Of a DNA stretch of 12,103 nucleotides, positions 1-7,843 are shown in pieces (the stretch's first letter is position 1; every line of letters begins with the position of its first letter). Made by a program: the position numbers and the translations under genes. The notes beneath the pieces were generated by a model, which did no database searches, was not told where the DNA came from, and saw nothing but the letters and a program-made list of their open reading frames with translations. Source of the stretch: an uncultured Planctomycetaceae bacterium. GTDB taxonomy: Bacteria > Planctomycetota > Planctomycetia > Pirellulales > UBA1268. The stretch spans positions 1 to 12,103 of the forward strand of contig CALAZQ010000246.1 of assembly GCA_937926325.1 (NCBI GenBank). The letters run 5' to 3'.

Positions 1-163
1 AAACCCAAAATGGCTACTGTTTCGGGGGTGGCTTCTTCGGGATGCCCCGGACTGGCTCGTTGCTCTCTATGGCAACTACGGAGAGGAGTTCGCAGCCTGG
101 ATTCACGACAAGCCGACAATCAAGGCTGGATTGGCGTGGCTGATGGATAAAGCGATCGACTGA
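1..163 (+). CDS. C-terminal end of an upstream gene, product uncertain (partial)
   Basis: The frame is open from base 2 to a TGA at 161-163 and gives 53 residues; the start lies outside the window. The peptide is rich in Trp and aromatic residues and ends with YGEEFAAWIHDKPTIKAG followed by a short helical tail. The pattern of a hydrophobic Tyr stretch, then an A-W-I-x-x-x-P segment and a final amphipathic helix, resembles the C-terminal region of CFI-box proteins, which carry short membrane-associated tails. The CFI box itself is not in view, so this is only a weak suggestion. The TGA overlaps the ATG of ispD (TGATG), which supports this being the real frame and suggests translational coupling with ispD. 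Confidence 0.6.
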   Translation, partial: NPKWLLFRGWLLRDAPDWLVALYGNYGEEFAAWIHDKPTIKAGLAWLMDKAID

Positions 164-903
164 TGCCAAACATCGGAGTCATCCTCGTCGCCGCCGGCCA
201 GAGCAGCCGCTTCCGCGATGCCCACTACAAGAAACCGTTCGCGCCGCTTGCCGGGCGGGCGGTCTGGCTTCATGCGGCGGAAAAATTCCTCGACCGGGAT
301 GACGTTAAAAAACTCGTCGTGGTCATCGCCCCGGACGACCGCGAAATGTTCCTCGACAAGTTCGGCGCAAACCTCGCCTTCATGGGCATCGAGTTGGCGG
401 AAGGCGGCGACAAACGGGCCACGTCGGTGCGGAACGGACTGGCCAAACTCTCTGCTGACATCGACCTGGTCGCCGTCCATGACGCCGCTCGTCCCTGCCT
501 GGCGACGAAGTGGATTGACGAAGTAGTCGCCGCCGCCGGCCGGACCGGCGCCGCCATCCTGGCGACTCCGGTGACCGCCACCCTGAAACGCGTGAGCGGC
601 GACCAGACGATCACCGACACCGTGGACCGCACCGGCCTCTGGGAAGCCCAGACCCCGCAGGTCTTTTCCCGGCAACTGCTGACCGACGCCTTTGCGGCCG
701 ACGCAGCCGACACCGCCACCGATGAGGCCCAACTGATCCAGGCGGCCGGACATCCGGTGACCGTCGTGCCCAGTTCACTGATGAATCTCAAAATCACCAC
801 CCGAGACGATCTCCGACTGGCCGAACAGGTACTCAAGGTGCTGCCCAAGCCGAGTCTTGGCGGCCCTGCTCACCCCTTTGCCGACGATGATCGCTGGCGA
901 TAA
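163..903 (+). CDS. ispD: 2-C-methyl-D-erythritol 4-phosphate cytidylyltransferase
   Basis: IspD is the cytosolic enzyme that joins CTP and MEP to give CDP-ME, the third step of the non-mevalonate (MEP) isoprenoid pathway. The 246-residue protein shows the family signatures in order: nucleotide-binding AAGQSSRF (residues 10-17) with Lys24, GGDKRATSVRNGL (81-93), VHDAARP (105-111), LWEAQTPQVF (159-168), TDEA (186-189) and NLKITT (208-213). The length is close to the usual 230-240, with about 20 extra polar residues at the C-terminus. The ATG overlaps the stop of the preceding gene (TGATG) and no Shine-Dalgarno is visible, so translation is probably coupled. TyrS follows 28 bp later. I see no ispF or other MEP gene nearby. 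Assignment is firm. Confidence 0.95.
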   Translation: MPNIGVILVAAGQSSRFRDAHYKKPFAPLAGRAVWLHAAEKFLDRDDVKKLVVVIAPDDREMFLDKFGANLAFMGIELAEGGDKRATSVRNGLAKLSADIDLVAVHDAARPCLATKWIDEVVAAAGRTGAAILATPVTATLKRVSGDQTITDTVDRTGLWEAQTPQVFSRQLLTDAFAADAADTATDEAQLIQAAGHPVTVVPSSLMNLKITTRDDLRLAEQVLKVLPKPSLGGPAHPFADDDRWR

Positions 904-931
904 TCATCCTCGCTTCCTCCAGCACGGCCCC

Positions 932-2218
932 ATGCCTTCCGACCTGTTCAGCGACCTCACCGACCGTGGCCTTGTCCACCAGAGCACTGATGCCACCGCC
1001 CTGCGAGACTGGCTGACGACCCCGGGCCGCCGGATCTATGCCGGCTTCGACCCGACCGCCGACAGCCTCCACGTCGGCCACCTGGTGGCAATCATGCTGC
1101 TGCGGCGGGTCGCTGCTGCGGGCCATGAGCCGATCGCCCTGATCGGTGGCGCGACCGGCATGATCGGTGACCCGAGCGGCCGCAGCGAGGAACGAAACCT
1201 CCTCTCGCCCGAGACCCTGCAGGCAAACATCACCGCCGTTGAAGCCCAGATACGGCGGCTGTTGGAATCGGTCGGCCAGCCGGTTCATGTGGTGAACAAT
1301 GCCGACTGGATGCGGGGCGTCGGCTATCTCGAATTTTTGCGTGATGTCGGCAAGCATGTGCCGCTGTCACAGATGCTCGGCAAAGACTCCGTCAAAAGCC
1401 GGCTGGAGCGTGACGGCGGACTTTCCTACACCGAGTTCAGCTACATGCTGCTCCAGGCCTGGGACTTCGTCCAATTGGCCGACAGCCACGACTGCCGGGT
1501 CCAGATCGGGGGCAGCGATCAGTGGGGCAACATCACCGCAGGCATCGAACTCGGCCGCCGGCTGCGGTCTCTCGACCTGCATGGCATCACCTGCCCGCTG
1601 CTGACCAAGGCCGATGGCACGAAGATGGGGAAGACTGCGAGTGGTGCCGTCTGGCTCGACCCAGCCCGCACCAGCCCCTATCGCTTCTACCAGTACTGGA
1701 TCAACCTGGACGATCATGACGCCGGCTGCTGCCTCGAGCGGCTCACTGAGGTGCCGCTGACAGCCTGCCAAGCGTTGACAGCCGAACGGGCCGACAACCC
1801 GGCTGGCCGGGCCACGCAGCGGCGGCTGGCCGAGGAACTGACCCGGCTGGTTCACGGCGAAGCCGGCCTGCAGGCCGCCCAGCAGGCGACGGCTGTCTTT
1901 TTCGGGGCCGCCTTCGAGAGCTTGGACGACGCAACGCTCGCTGAGATTTTTGCCGACGTCCCCAGCCATGACTTTGCCCGGCAGCGGCTCGATGGCGAGG
2001 GCCTGCCGCTCACCGAGGCGCTGGCGGCGGCCGGCCTCGCAGCGACCCGGTCAGCCGCCCGCCGAACGATCGAGCAGGGCGGCGCCTACCTCAACAACAA
2101 CCGGATCACCGACCACGCCTACCGCATCACCCCGAACGATCTGCGGGATCGGTCACTGATCGTACTGCGGTCGGGCAAGAAGTCGTACGCGGTGGCCCGC
2201 TTTAACGCCGGGTCATGA
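932..2218 (+). CDS. tyrS: Tyrosyl-tRNA synthetase
   Basis: This class I aminoacyl-tRNA synthetase charges tRNA-Tyr with tyrosine. The 428-residue product has the bacterial TyrRS layout. It has YAGFDPTADS leading into the HIGH-type motif HVGH (residues 47-50), GGATGMIGDPSGR (72-84), the QIGGSDQWGN element (191-200) and the KMSKS-type loop KMGKT (231-235). A C-terminal S4-like RNA-binding domain occupies roughly 357-425 and ends near SGKKSYAVARF. The frame is open further upstream, with ATG codons at 857 and 887. I chose 932 because MPSDLF followed by a helix is the normal TyrRS N-terminus, and earlier starts would overlap ispD. No Shine-Dalgarno precedes it. The TGA overlaps the first possible ATG of the next ORF. 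Length matches the E. coli enzyme (about 424). Confidence 0.96.
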   Translation: MPSDLFSDLTDRGLVHQSTDATALRDWLTTPGRRIYAGFDPTADSLHVGHLVAIMLLRRVAAAGHEPIALIGGATGMIGDPSGRSEERNLLSPETLQANITAVEAQIRRLLESVGQPVHVVNNADWMRGVGYLEFLRDVGKHVPLSQMLGKDSVKSRLERDGGLSYTEFSYMLLQAWDFVQLADSHDCRVQIGGSDQWGNITAGIELGRRLRSLDLHGITCPLLTKADGTKMGKTASGAVWLDPARTSPYRFYQYWINLDDHDAGCCLERLTEVPLTACQALTAERADNPAGRATQRRLAEELTRLVHGEAGLQAAQQATAVFFGAAFESLDDATLAEIFADVPSHDFARQRLDGEGLPLTEALAAAGLAATRSAARRTIEQGGAYLNNNRITDHAYRITPNDLRDRSLIVLRSGKKSYAVARFNAGS

Positions 2219-2250
2219 ATCGCTCGCAGCCTCTGACCAGGAACGGCGTC

Positions 2251-2580
2251 ATGAAAACTCTTCCCGGCCTGCTGATGGCTATCCTCGGGTTGTTCGCGGG
2301 CAGCACCGGCCAATCGGCTGCGGCCGCCGAACCACCGGCATCACCACGAGCCGAAGTGTCGCTCAAGGATCGTCTGGTCACCGGCCTGCGGGCGGTGCGG
2401 CCCGATGATGTCGCCTTCTGCGAACAGGTGGCAGAGGCCACGCAGACCGGCCGGCTTCCGGCCAAACTGGTTGATCGCACCTATTTCTGGGCGATCGGCC
2501 GGGGCAATGACTATCCGCTGCCGTCATTTGCCAAGGCGCTCGACATCCAATGCCGGCGGCTCGGCATCGCCTGGCCCTGA
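2251..2580 (+). CDS. Small secreted protein, unknown function
   Basis: This is a 109-residue protein with a clear export signal: MKT, a hydrophobic core LPGLLMAILGLFAG and a likely cleavage after the Ala-rich stretch near residues 26-29. The mature part is about 80 residues, probably helical, and ends with a segment reading FAKALDIQCRRLGIAW. An earlier in-frame ATG at 2215 overlaps the tyrS stop. I prefer 2251 because AGGAA (2239-2243) sits 7 nt upstream and this start places the signal peptide at the N-terminus. The mature region reminds me of short planctomycete proteins with a conserved aromatic segment (here TYFWAIGR) before a basic C-terminal helix, but I cannot name a family. Its last 57 bp overlap the end of the membrane-protein gene on the other strand. 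Function unknown. Confidence 0.7.
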   Translation: MKTLPGLLMAILGLFAGSTGQSAAAAEPPASPRAEVSLKDRLVTGLRAVRPDDVAFCEQVAEATQTGRLPAKLVDRTYFWAIGRGNDYPLPSFAKALDIQCRRLGIAWP

Positions 2581-4254
2581 GGAGGTGGCCGCGGTGCCAC
2601 TCCTGTCACCCCCGGTTGGGCCGGACAATCGAAGCACGACGTAGCCGTCGTTCTCATACACCTGGGGCAGCACAAGCCCTGACTCAGCGACACTGGAACG
2701 AGGTGCCACGATATAGCTGGTTTGATAGCGGCGGGCGACATCGTCGAGGCGCCGCGGGCCCAGACTGACCGTGCTGCGAGCCATGCCTCGCAGGCTCCCG
2801 TCGGGGGAGTAACAGTCGAGGATTCGCTGCCGCCAGGCGATGATCCCAGCCGGATCCTGCGGAATGTTTTTCCAGGAGACCACCTCGGGCCGCTCGGCCC
2901 GCCAGTTGAAGCTGGCAGCCCCCCGCGGTGTCAGAAACTGAGCGGTCGGCGGAGTGTTGGCTCGAATCCAGTCGCAGACATCCTGCCAGGCCGCCGCCGC
3001 AACATGCTTGTCACTGCGGGCGGTCAACTGGCGTCCGGGCAGCGGCCAGTGGCCCACCTGCATCATGAGATCGACCAGCAGCAGACCGAGAACGAACCAC
3101 TGCAAGCCTCGCCGCCAGGGGCCAGGAAGCGGCCCGGCTGCAGCCGCCCTCGCTGGTCTCGGAACCGGCCAGAGGGCGGCGACTGTCACCGCGGCCAGCG
3201 CGAGCGGCACGAGCCCATCACCCAGCCTGAACCAGTAGTAGCGGAGCAGCTTGTAGGCGGTGTCGGGAGCGACCGCCTCGCTCAGCCCGATCAGCCAGCC
3301 CAGCCCCGAGAGACCGATCGCAGCAAGTGTCACGCAGACGATTCGGCGTTTAGGGGCCGAGGCGGGAAGTCCGGCGGTCACCACCGCCCAGAGGCCGATG
3401 GCCAGCAGATGCCGGCTGATGAATCCTTCGTGAAACGTCCGGGGCAGCAGATGATGCGGCAGCCGGTCGACCACGTAGATGCGGGCCGCCTCAGCCTGCA
3501 CCTCCGGCGGCACCCCGGCAGTGAGGAGGACAGCGGGGACGAAACCGACCGCCGCGGCCGCGAGCCCACCCACGACGCAGCCGATTGAACCGGCTGACAG
3601 ACCCGCTGGCTCTTCTGCGGGTGCCCGGGCATCCCCATTCCCCCCCCAGCGGCCAAGCAGACGATCGCCGAGGGCAGCCACCAGCGTCACGATCATCATC
3701 CAGCCACCGACCAGCGGATGAAATGCCGCGGCCAGGCCACCCCCCAGCCAGCCCAGCCACCATCGGCCGGCAGCCAGCTCCCCCCAGGCAGCCAGCACAG
3801 CCGCCCAGGCGAACACCTTCGCCTCGCAGCCGCCGATCAGCCACTCACCAGCCATGGTGGTCGAACGGACAGCCAGCGAGCAGAGGGCGGCGGCCAACAG
3901 CCGCTGCCCTGCAGTCACGAGCAACGGCCGCACCGCGTGGCGAAAGCCGGCCGCCAGGAACAACCAGCCAGCCCAACGGCCGATCCAGGCGGCGGTTGTC
4001 AACGGAAGCGTCCCCGCAAGCGGCCCGAGCAGCCGAAAGAACAGCCCATGGGCTCCCTGAGACTCCAGAAAAAAGTCGCCCCCGCACCAGGACGGGTCGA
4101 AGGCATGGCGGGCCTTGGTGAGGTAATGGGCCTCATTCACGTCAGGTACCGGCCAGGCCCCGGCTGCCGCGAACACCGCCGTGATCAGCAGCCATTCACC
4201 GATCGCCCCTGCACACGAGTGGGCTCGGGGCTCACAATCCCTTTCGCCTCGCAT
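2524..4254 (-). CDS. Polytopic membrane protein, DUF6798-like, possibly GT-C related
   Basis: This 576-residue protein has many hydrophobic segments (about 22-34, 85-104, 118-131, 145-200, 224-247, 282-297, 305-326, 346-363 and 384-400). A soluble C-terminal part from about 410 contains WIRANTPPTAQFLTP (residues 429-443). The first periplasmic loop carries PDVNEAHYLTKARHAFDPSW (37-56) and then GGDFFLES (58-65). An acidic loop after the first membrane helix, plus an N-T-P-P-A-FLTP element after the last, is seen in GT-C-fold sugar transferase relatives. The sequence also looks like planctomycete proteins annotated DUF6798. Both links are from memory and no substrate can be given. The ATG has AGAGGG (complement of 4260-4265) 5 nt upstream. 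It is divergent from prpB, and its last 19 codons overlap the secreted-protein gene. The C-terminal Gly/Ser/Pro-rich tail is low complexity. Confidence 0.82.
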   Translation of the reverse strand: MRGERDCEPRAHSCAGAIGEWLLITAVFAAAGAWPVPDVNEAHYLTKARHAFDPSWCGGDFFLESQGAHGLFFRLLGPLAGTLPLTTAAWIGRWAGWLFLAAGFRHAVRPLLVTAGQRLLAAALCSLAVRSTTMAGEWLIGGCEAKVFAWAAVLAAWGELAAGRWWLGWLGGGLAAAFHPLVGGWMMIVTLVAALGDRLLGRWGGNGDARAPAEEPAGLSAGSIGCVVGGLAAAAVGFVPAVLLTAGVPPEVQAEAARIYVVDRLPHHLLPRTFHEGFISRHLLAIGLWAVVTAGLPASAPKRRIVCVTLAAIGLSGLGWLIGLSEAVAPDTAYKLLRYYWFRLGDGLVPLALAAVTVAALWPVPRPARAAAAGPLPGPWRRGLQWFVLGLLLVDLMMQVGHWPLPGRQLTARSDKHVAAAAWQDVCDWIRANTPPTAQFLTPRGAASFNWRAERPEVVSWKNIPQDPAGIIAWRQRILDCYSPDGSLRGMARSTVSLGPRRLDDVARRYQTSYIVAPRSSVAESGLVLPQVYENDGYVVLRLSGPTGGDRSGTAATSSGPGDAEPPALDVERLGK

Positions 4255-4378
4255 TGAAGCCCTCTATAACGCTGTCCGCTGAACCATCTGCCCGCCGGTG
4301 CCCCGGTTGTTCAAACCTCTGACGACCGACCACCGGCCCTCCAGCCTATCGTCAGGCTGCCCAACCGACGGAGCCCCG
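4255..4378. promoter_or_regulatory. Divergent intergenic region between membrane protein gene and prpB
   Basis: These 124 bp separate two outward-facing genes and should hold both promoters. A Shine-Dalgarno for the minus-strand gene (AGAGGG, complement of 4260-4265) and one for prpB (GGAG at 4370-4373, 5 nt before its ATG) are visible. I see no convincing -35/-10 pair and no clear palindromic operator. The prpB frame is open back to an ATG at 4298, but the intervening codons give a Pro/Ser-rich stretch unlike the family, so I treat it as leader. Confidence 0.4.
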
Positions 4379-5299
4379 ATGCATCATCCGCCTCCCCTTC
4401 CGCCCCCTGGAGTGCCCGGTAGCCGGCTGCGGCAGGCCCTTGCCGATCGGCCGATCACAGTCGTCGGTGCGCCGTTTCCGCTCGCCGCTCGAGAGATCGA
4501 ACGGCAGGGGTTCGCGGCCTGCTACCTCTCCGGGGCGGCCCTCTCTGCCGGTCTGCTCGGGGTGCCGGACATCGGCTTGATCTCGCTGGAACAGCTCTGC
4601 GAGCAGACGTCCCGGCTGGCAGCAAGCGTCGAGACGCCGGTGGTCGTCGATGCCGACACCGGCTTCGGCGGCCCCGACGCCGTCGCGGAAGCTGTCGCCC
4701 GCCTGGAAGCTGCCGGTGCGGCGGCCATCCAGATCGAAGACCAGGTTGACGCCAAGCGGTGCGGGCACCTGACGGGCAAACAGGTGATCGCCATGGACGA
4801 GATGGTCGAGAAGATCGCCGCCGCCTGCAGGGGTCGGCGGTCCCCCGAGACGGTCATCATTGCCCGCACCGATGTCCGCAGCATCGCGACGCTCGAGGAC
4901 TGCCTCGATCGGCTCACTGCCTACCGAGCCGCAGGCGCCGACTGGCTCTTTCCCGAGGCCCTCACCAGCCGTGACGAGTTTCTCAGGGTCGGCCAGTGGC
5001 TGACTGACTCGGAGTGCATCGGCCTTGCCAACATGACCGAATTCGGTCGGGGGCCACTGCTCACCGTCGAGGAACTCGGGGCCGCCGGGTTTGCGGCGGT
5101 GCTCTACCCGGTCACCCTGCTGCGGCTGGCGATGAAAGCAATCGAGGTCGGCCTTGAACTACTCGCCGACGAGGGCAGCCAGCAGAACCTGCTTGACCTC
5201 ATGCAGACTCGCGAAGAACTCTATGACTTGCTCGACTATGATCCCGCCCACCCAGAAGCCTGGCGGCAACGGCTGGGTATCGCCCCCGAGGAGTGCTAA
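4379..5299 (+). CDS. prpB: 2-methylisocitrate lyase
   Basis: PrpB cleaves 2-methylisocitrate to pyruvate and succinate, the last step of the methylcitrate cycle for propionyl-CoA. The 306-residue protein belongs to the isocitrate lyase/PEP mutase superfamily. Visible elements are YLSGAALSAGLLGVPDIG (residues 49-66), metal-binding DADTGFG (91-97), QIEDQ (118-122), the catalytic-cysteine motif KRCGH (126-130, Cys128), IARTD (161-165), LANMTEFGRGP (216-226) and MQTREELYDLLDYDP (275-289). These match the E. coli PrpB pattern closely, including the C-terminal part, and favour PrpB over oxaloacetate decarboxylase or PEP mutase relatives. Start chosen at 4379 from GGAG 5 nt upstream; the N-terminus has an unusual run of His/Pro. 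The stop overlaps the prpC start by one base (TAATG). Confidence 0.93.
   Translation: MHHPPPLPPPGVPGSRLRQALADRPITVVGAPFPLAAREIERQGFAACYLSGAALSAGLLGVPDIGLISLEQLCEQTSRLAASVETPVVVDADTGFGGPDAVAEAVARLEAAGAAAIQIEDQVDAKRCGHLTGKQVIAMDEMVEKIAAACRGRRSPETVIIARTDVRSIATLEDCLDRLTAYRAAGADWLFPEALTSRDEFLRVGQWLTDSECIGLANMTEFGRGPLLTVEELGAAGFAAVLYPVTLLRLAMKAIEVGLELLADEGSQQNLLDLMQTREELYDLLDYDPAHPEAWRQRLGIAPEEC
5288..5293 (+). promoter_or_regulatory. Ribosome binding site that decides the prpC start
   Basis: GAGGAG lies inside the last codons of prpB, 5 nt before the ATG at 5299. A GTG at 5293 in the same frame would overlap this site, so the ATG is the real start of prpC. Confidence 0.7.
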
Positions 5300-6468
5300 T
5301 GGTTTCCCCCTCTGCAACCCCACCCGCCAGCCGCGGCCTCGCTGGCATCATTGCCGGCCGGACCGCCATCTGCTCGCTGGACGGCACGCTGCGGTATCGC
5401 GGCTATGCCATCGCCGATCTGGTGACGGGCAGCTTTGAGGAAACGGCCTATCTGTTGCTGCATGGCAGCCTGCCGGCCGCGGCGGAACTCGCTGCCTTTG
5501 CCGGCCGCATCCGGGAGGCAGCCCGCTCGCTGCCACCGCTGGTGACCGAAATCTTGGCCCGACTGGCCGAGGCGGCCCCACAGGCCTCGACGATGGATGC
5601 CCTGCGGACTGCGGTCAGCGTCCTGGGCCAGCTGGCTGGTGACAATGGGCCGCAGCTGCCGGTTGACCAGACCTCACTGAAAACAGAGACGGCTCGCGGC
5701 GAGCGGCTGATCGGCCAGGTTGCGGCGGCACTGGCCGCCTGGGTCGATCTCACCAGCGGTCGGTCTCCCGCGGCGTGGCCGGACGAACCCCTGGCAGCCG
5801 CCCTGCTGGGCCGGCTGCGGGGCGGGCCGGTGACGGCGGTCGAAGCTTCGGTTTTCGACACCACGCTGATCCTCTACGCCGAGCACGAATTCAACGCCTC
5901 GACTTTTGCCGCCCGCACCGTCACCTCAACCGGTGCCGACATGCATTCCGCCGTAACAGCCGCGATCGGGGCCCTCAAGGGTCCACTGCATGGCGGGGCC
6001 AACGAACAGGTGCTGGAGCAGCTGGGTGACATCGGCAGCCTCGATCGGGTTGAACCCTGGCTGGCCGAACAGCTGGCGGCCCGCCGGGTCGTCATGGGGT
6101 TTGGCCATCGGGTCTACAAACAGGGTGATGTCCGTGCCGTCCTGCTGGCCGACGCCTGCCGTCGGCTGATTCGGGCCGAGGGTGTGGCCGAGTCCCATCA
6201 ACAGCTCGAGCAGTTGGCCGACCGCCTTGAAGGCTTGATGCTTGAGCAGAAAGGCCTGAAGCCGAATCTCGACTGGCCCGCCGCCCGCGTCTATCACGCG
6301 GTCGGCCTGCCCATCAGCGTCTTTACACCGATCTTCGTCGTCGCCCGGATGAGCGGCTGGACCGCCCATATCGTCGAACAGATGGCCGACAATCGCCTGA
6401 TCCGGCCACTCGCAGACTACTGCGGCTCACCGCCGCAGCACTATCGGCCGTTGGCGGAGCGGGGCTGA
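5299..6468 (+). CDS. prpC: 2-methylcitrate synthase / citrate synthase family
   Basis: This enzyme condenses oxaloacetate with propionyl-CoA (or acetyl-CoA) to give 2-methylcitrate (or citrate). At 389 residues it is the short, type II-like form. Family motifs are AEHEFNASTFAAR (residues 194-206), GPLHGGANE (228-236) with catalytic His231, GFGHRVYK (267-274) with His270, PNLDW (322-326) with catalytic Asp325, and SGWTAHIVEQ (352-361). Sequence alone cannot separate citrate from methylcitrate synthase safely. The methylcitrate call comes from coupling to prpB (TAATG overlap, shared Shine-Dalgarno). No prpD or aconitase gene is adjacent, so the dehydration and hydration steps must be encoded elsewhere. 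The region around 90-175 is long and Ala-rich. The TGA lies one base from the convergent stop of the next gene. Confidence 0.9.
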   Translation: MVSPSATPPASRGLAGIIAGRTAICSLDGTLRYRGYAIADLVTGSFEETAYLLLHGSLPAAAELAAFAGRIREAARSLPPLVTEILARLAEAAPQASTMDALRTAVSVLGQLAGDNGPQLPVDQTSLKTETARGERLIGQVAAALAAWVDLTSGRSPAAWPDEPLAAALLGRLRGGPVTAVEASVFDTTLILYAEHEFNASTFAARTVTSTGADMHSAVTAAIGALKGPLHGGANEQVLEQLGDIGSLDRVEPWLAEQLAARRVVMGFGHRVYKQGDVRAVLLADACRRLIRAEGVAESHQQLEQLADRLEGLMLEQKGLKPNLDWPAARVYHAVGLPISVFTPIFVVARMSGWTAHIVEQMADNRLIRPLADYCGSPPQHYRPLAERG

Positions 6469-6469
6469 C

Positions 6470-7576
6470 TCACCGCGTGCTGGCCGACTGGGCAGTCGAA
6501 GGCTGAGCGGCCGCCCCGGCACCAGCGGCGGCCGCTTCGACCATTGCCTGGACCGTGACGACCGGCACCGCCCCCTCTCCGAGATCGGTCGTGATGGTCA
6601 GCTGCCGCTCAATGCGGCCACTGGCATCTCCCGCCTGAAAGGTCACCGGCAGAATATGGACCTTGGCCGGCTTTTCTTTGGCCGGGCAACTGAGACAGCC
6701 GTCGCTGCAGACGATTCCGGTCACCGCGAACGGTCGGTTGGCCCGAACCACGATATTCTTCGTGACACTGCCACCCGGGGCGACAGTACCGAGCGCCAGC
6801 AGTTGGGGACTCACCGTCACTGCTGCCACCACCCGCCCCTCGACATCCATCGGGATCTGGGCAGCCCGGGGATCGTTGGTGACCAGAATGAGTTGGTCGT
6901 TGATGTACCCGGCCGGAGCATCGGGCCGCAGCCGCAGCGTCAGGTCGTAGGTCGACTGGCTGCCAGAGTGCCGCGGCTTGGACAGCAGCACTTCAAAATT
7001 CGCATTGGCACTTCGGACATCGCTGATTTCCCAGGGAGCAGAACCGATATGGGTCACCCGCACCCGCTGCTCGGCCCCGCGGCCCAGGTCAACATTTCCC
7101 AGATTCACCGATGGGGGCTCGAAGGTCACGTCGCCGCGGATGTTGCCAGCCACCCGCAGCTGCACTTCGGCCGTGAACGGCCGGTCGAAGGTAACCGTCA
7201 GCGTGGCCCCGTGCTGCCCGAGAAAGGTGCGGGTGTTGAATGTTGCCACCACCTCGCTCGTTTCATGCGTCTTCAGCAGTTTCTTGGTGACGCTGGGTGA
7301 GGTGCAGCCGCAGCTGGTCCGAACCCCGCTGACATGGATGTCTTCTTCATAGAGGTTGCGGAAGACGAACCGATATTCTGTCTTTGAGCCCCTGGCCACC
7401 GTGCCAAAGTTGTGACTGGTGACCGAGAACATCTTCTTGGCCCACTCCTGAGCATTAGCCGGCTGGCCAGACGCTGCCAGGCCCGCAGCTACAGCAAGAA
7501 AGACCGCCGCCCGGCGAATGAAACCAATTTCCCGCCGGGTGGCCGACTCACTGACGTTACGCTGCCGCAATGCCAT
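6470..7576 (-). CDS. Exported DUF1573-domain protein with three repeats
   Basis: This 368-residue protein has a basic N-terminus, a hydrophobic segment (about residues 23-36) and a likely signal peptidase site after PANA (39-42). Three similar beta-rich, Ig/ASH-like repeats follow, at roughly 50-148, 149-248 and 249-347, each opening with a hydrophobic 'F/L-G-x-V' element (NFGTV, NLGNVDLG, ALGTVAPG). Repeat 1 holds the DUF1573 hallmark TSCGCTSP (87-94, Cys89 and Cys91). Repeat 3 has a different cysteine cluster, CSDGCLSC (290-297). The tail is Ala/Ser-rich. Function is unknown; such proteins are common in planctomycetes and Bacteroidetes and are thought to act in the periplasm or envelope. 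The frame stays open to 8263, but only ATG 7576 puts the signal peptide first; AGG (complement of 7584-7586) is 7 nt upstream. Probably a single-gene transcript. Confidence 0.88.
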   Translation of the reverse strand: MALRQRNVSESATRREIGFIRRAAVFLAVAAGLAASGQPANAQEWAKKMFSVTSHNFGTVARGSKTEYRFVFRNLYEEDIHVSGVRTSCGCTSPSVTKKLLKTHETSEVVATFNTRTFLGQHGATLTVTFDRPFTAEVQLRVAGNIRGDVTFEPPSVNLGNVDLGRGAEQRVRVTHIGSAPWEISDVRSANANFEVLLSKPRHSGSQSTYDLTLRLRPDAPAGYINDQLILVTNDPRAAQIPMDVEGRVVAAVTVSPQLLALGTVAPGGSVTKNIVVRANRPFAVTGIVCSDGCLSCPAKEKPAKVHILPVTFQAGDASGRIERQLTITTDLGEGAVPVVTVQAMVEAAAAGAGAAAQPSTAQSASTR

Positions 7577-7731
7577 GACGATGCCTGCTTTCCTGCTGGC
7601 GGGTCGGTAAGACTCTGCCGATCGAGGCAGCTGGCCATTGCCGTCGCCACCTTGGGCCACCATAGGAATGCCTCGCGGGATTCCCACTGAATGAGCCTTC
7701 GCGGAAAGCGGCAGCCTGCTTTTCCGAACCG

Positions 7732-7746
7732 ATTCTAATAATTTTA
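7732..7746 (-). promoter_or_regulatory. AT-rich patch, possible promoter of the DUF1573 gene
   Basis: This is one of the few AT-rich segments in the region. On the minus strand it contains TAGAAT (complement of 7732-7737), a -10-like hexamer about 155 nt upstream of the ATG at 7576. No matching -35 box is evident, so this is tentative. Confidence 0.25.
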
Positions 7747-7843
7747 AGCGTAGAGAGCGCATGGCGGAGAGGTCAAATCGAGGGGAGCGGGGTGCGGGGG
7801 CTGAGGGGTCCTCACTGACTGTCAAGTATCGAGGCTGAGGCGG

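Noticed and set aside
857..931. Earlier ATG starts for tyrS (857, 887)
   Set aside because: They overlap the end of ispD and add residues not typical of TyrRS; MPSDLF at 932 is the family-like N-terminus.
833..1969. Minus-strand open frames opposite tyrS (833-1357, 1367-1969)
   Set aside because: They are antisense to a fully conserved tyrS, with no recognisable motifs.
2722..4257. Long plus-strand open frames (for example 2722-3588, 3585-4121, 3718-4257) opposite the membrane protein
   Set aside because: Their translations are low-complexity Arg/Pro/Gln-rich, typical antisense shadows in GC-rich coding DNA; the minus strand gives a coherent membrane protein with a Shine-Dalgarno.
4298..4378. 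Upstream ATG extension of prpB
   Set aside because: The added 27 residues are Pro/Ser/Thr-rich and unlike PrpB; ATG 4379 has GGAG at 5 nt.
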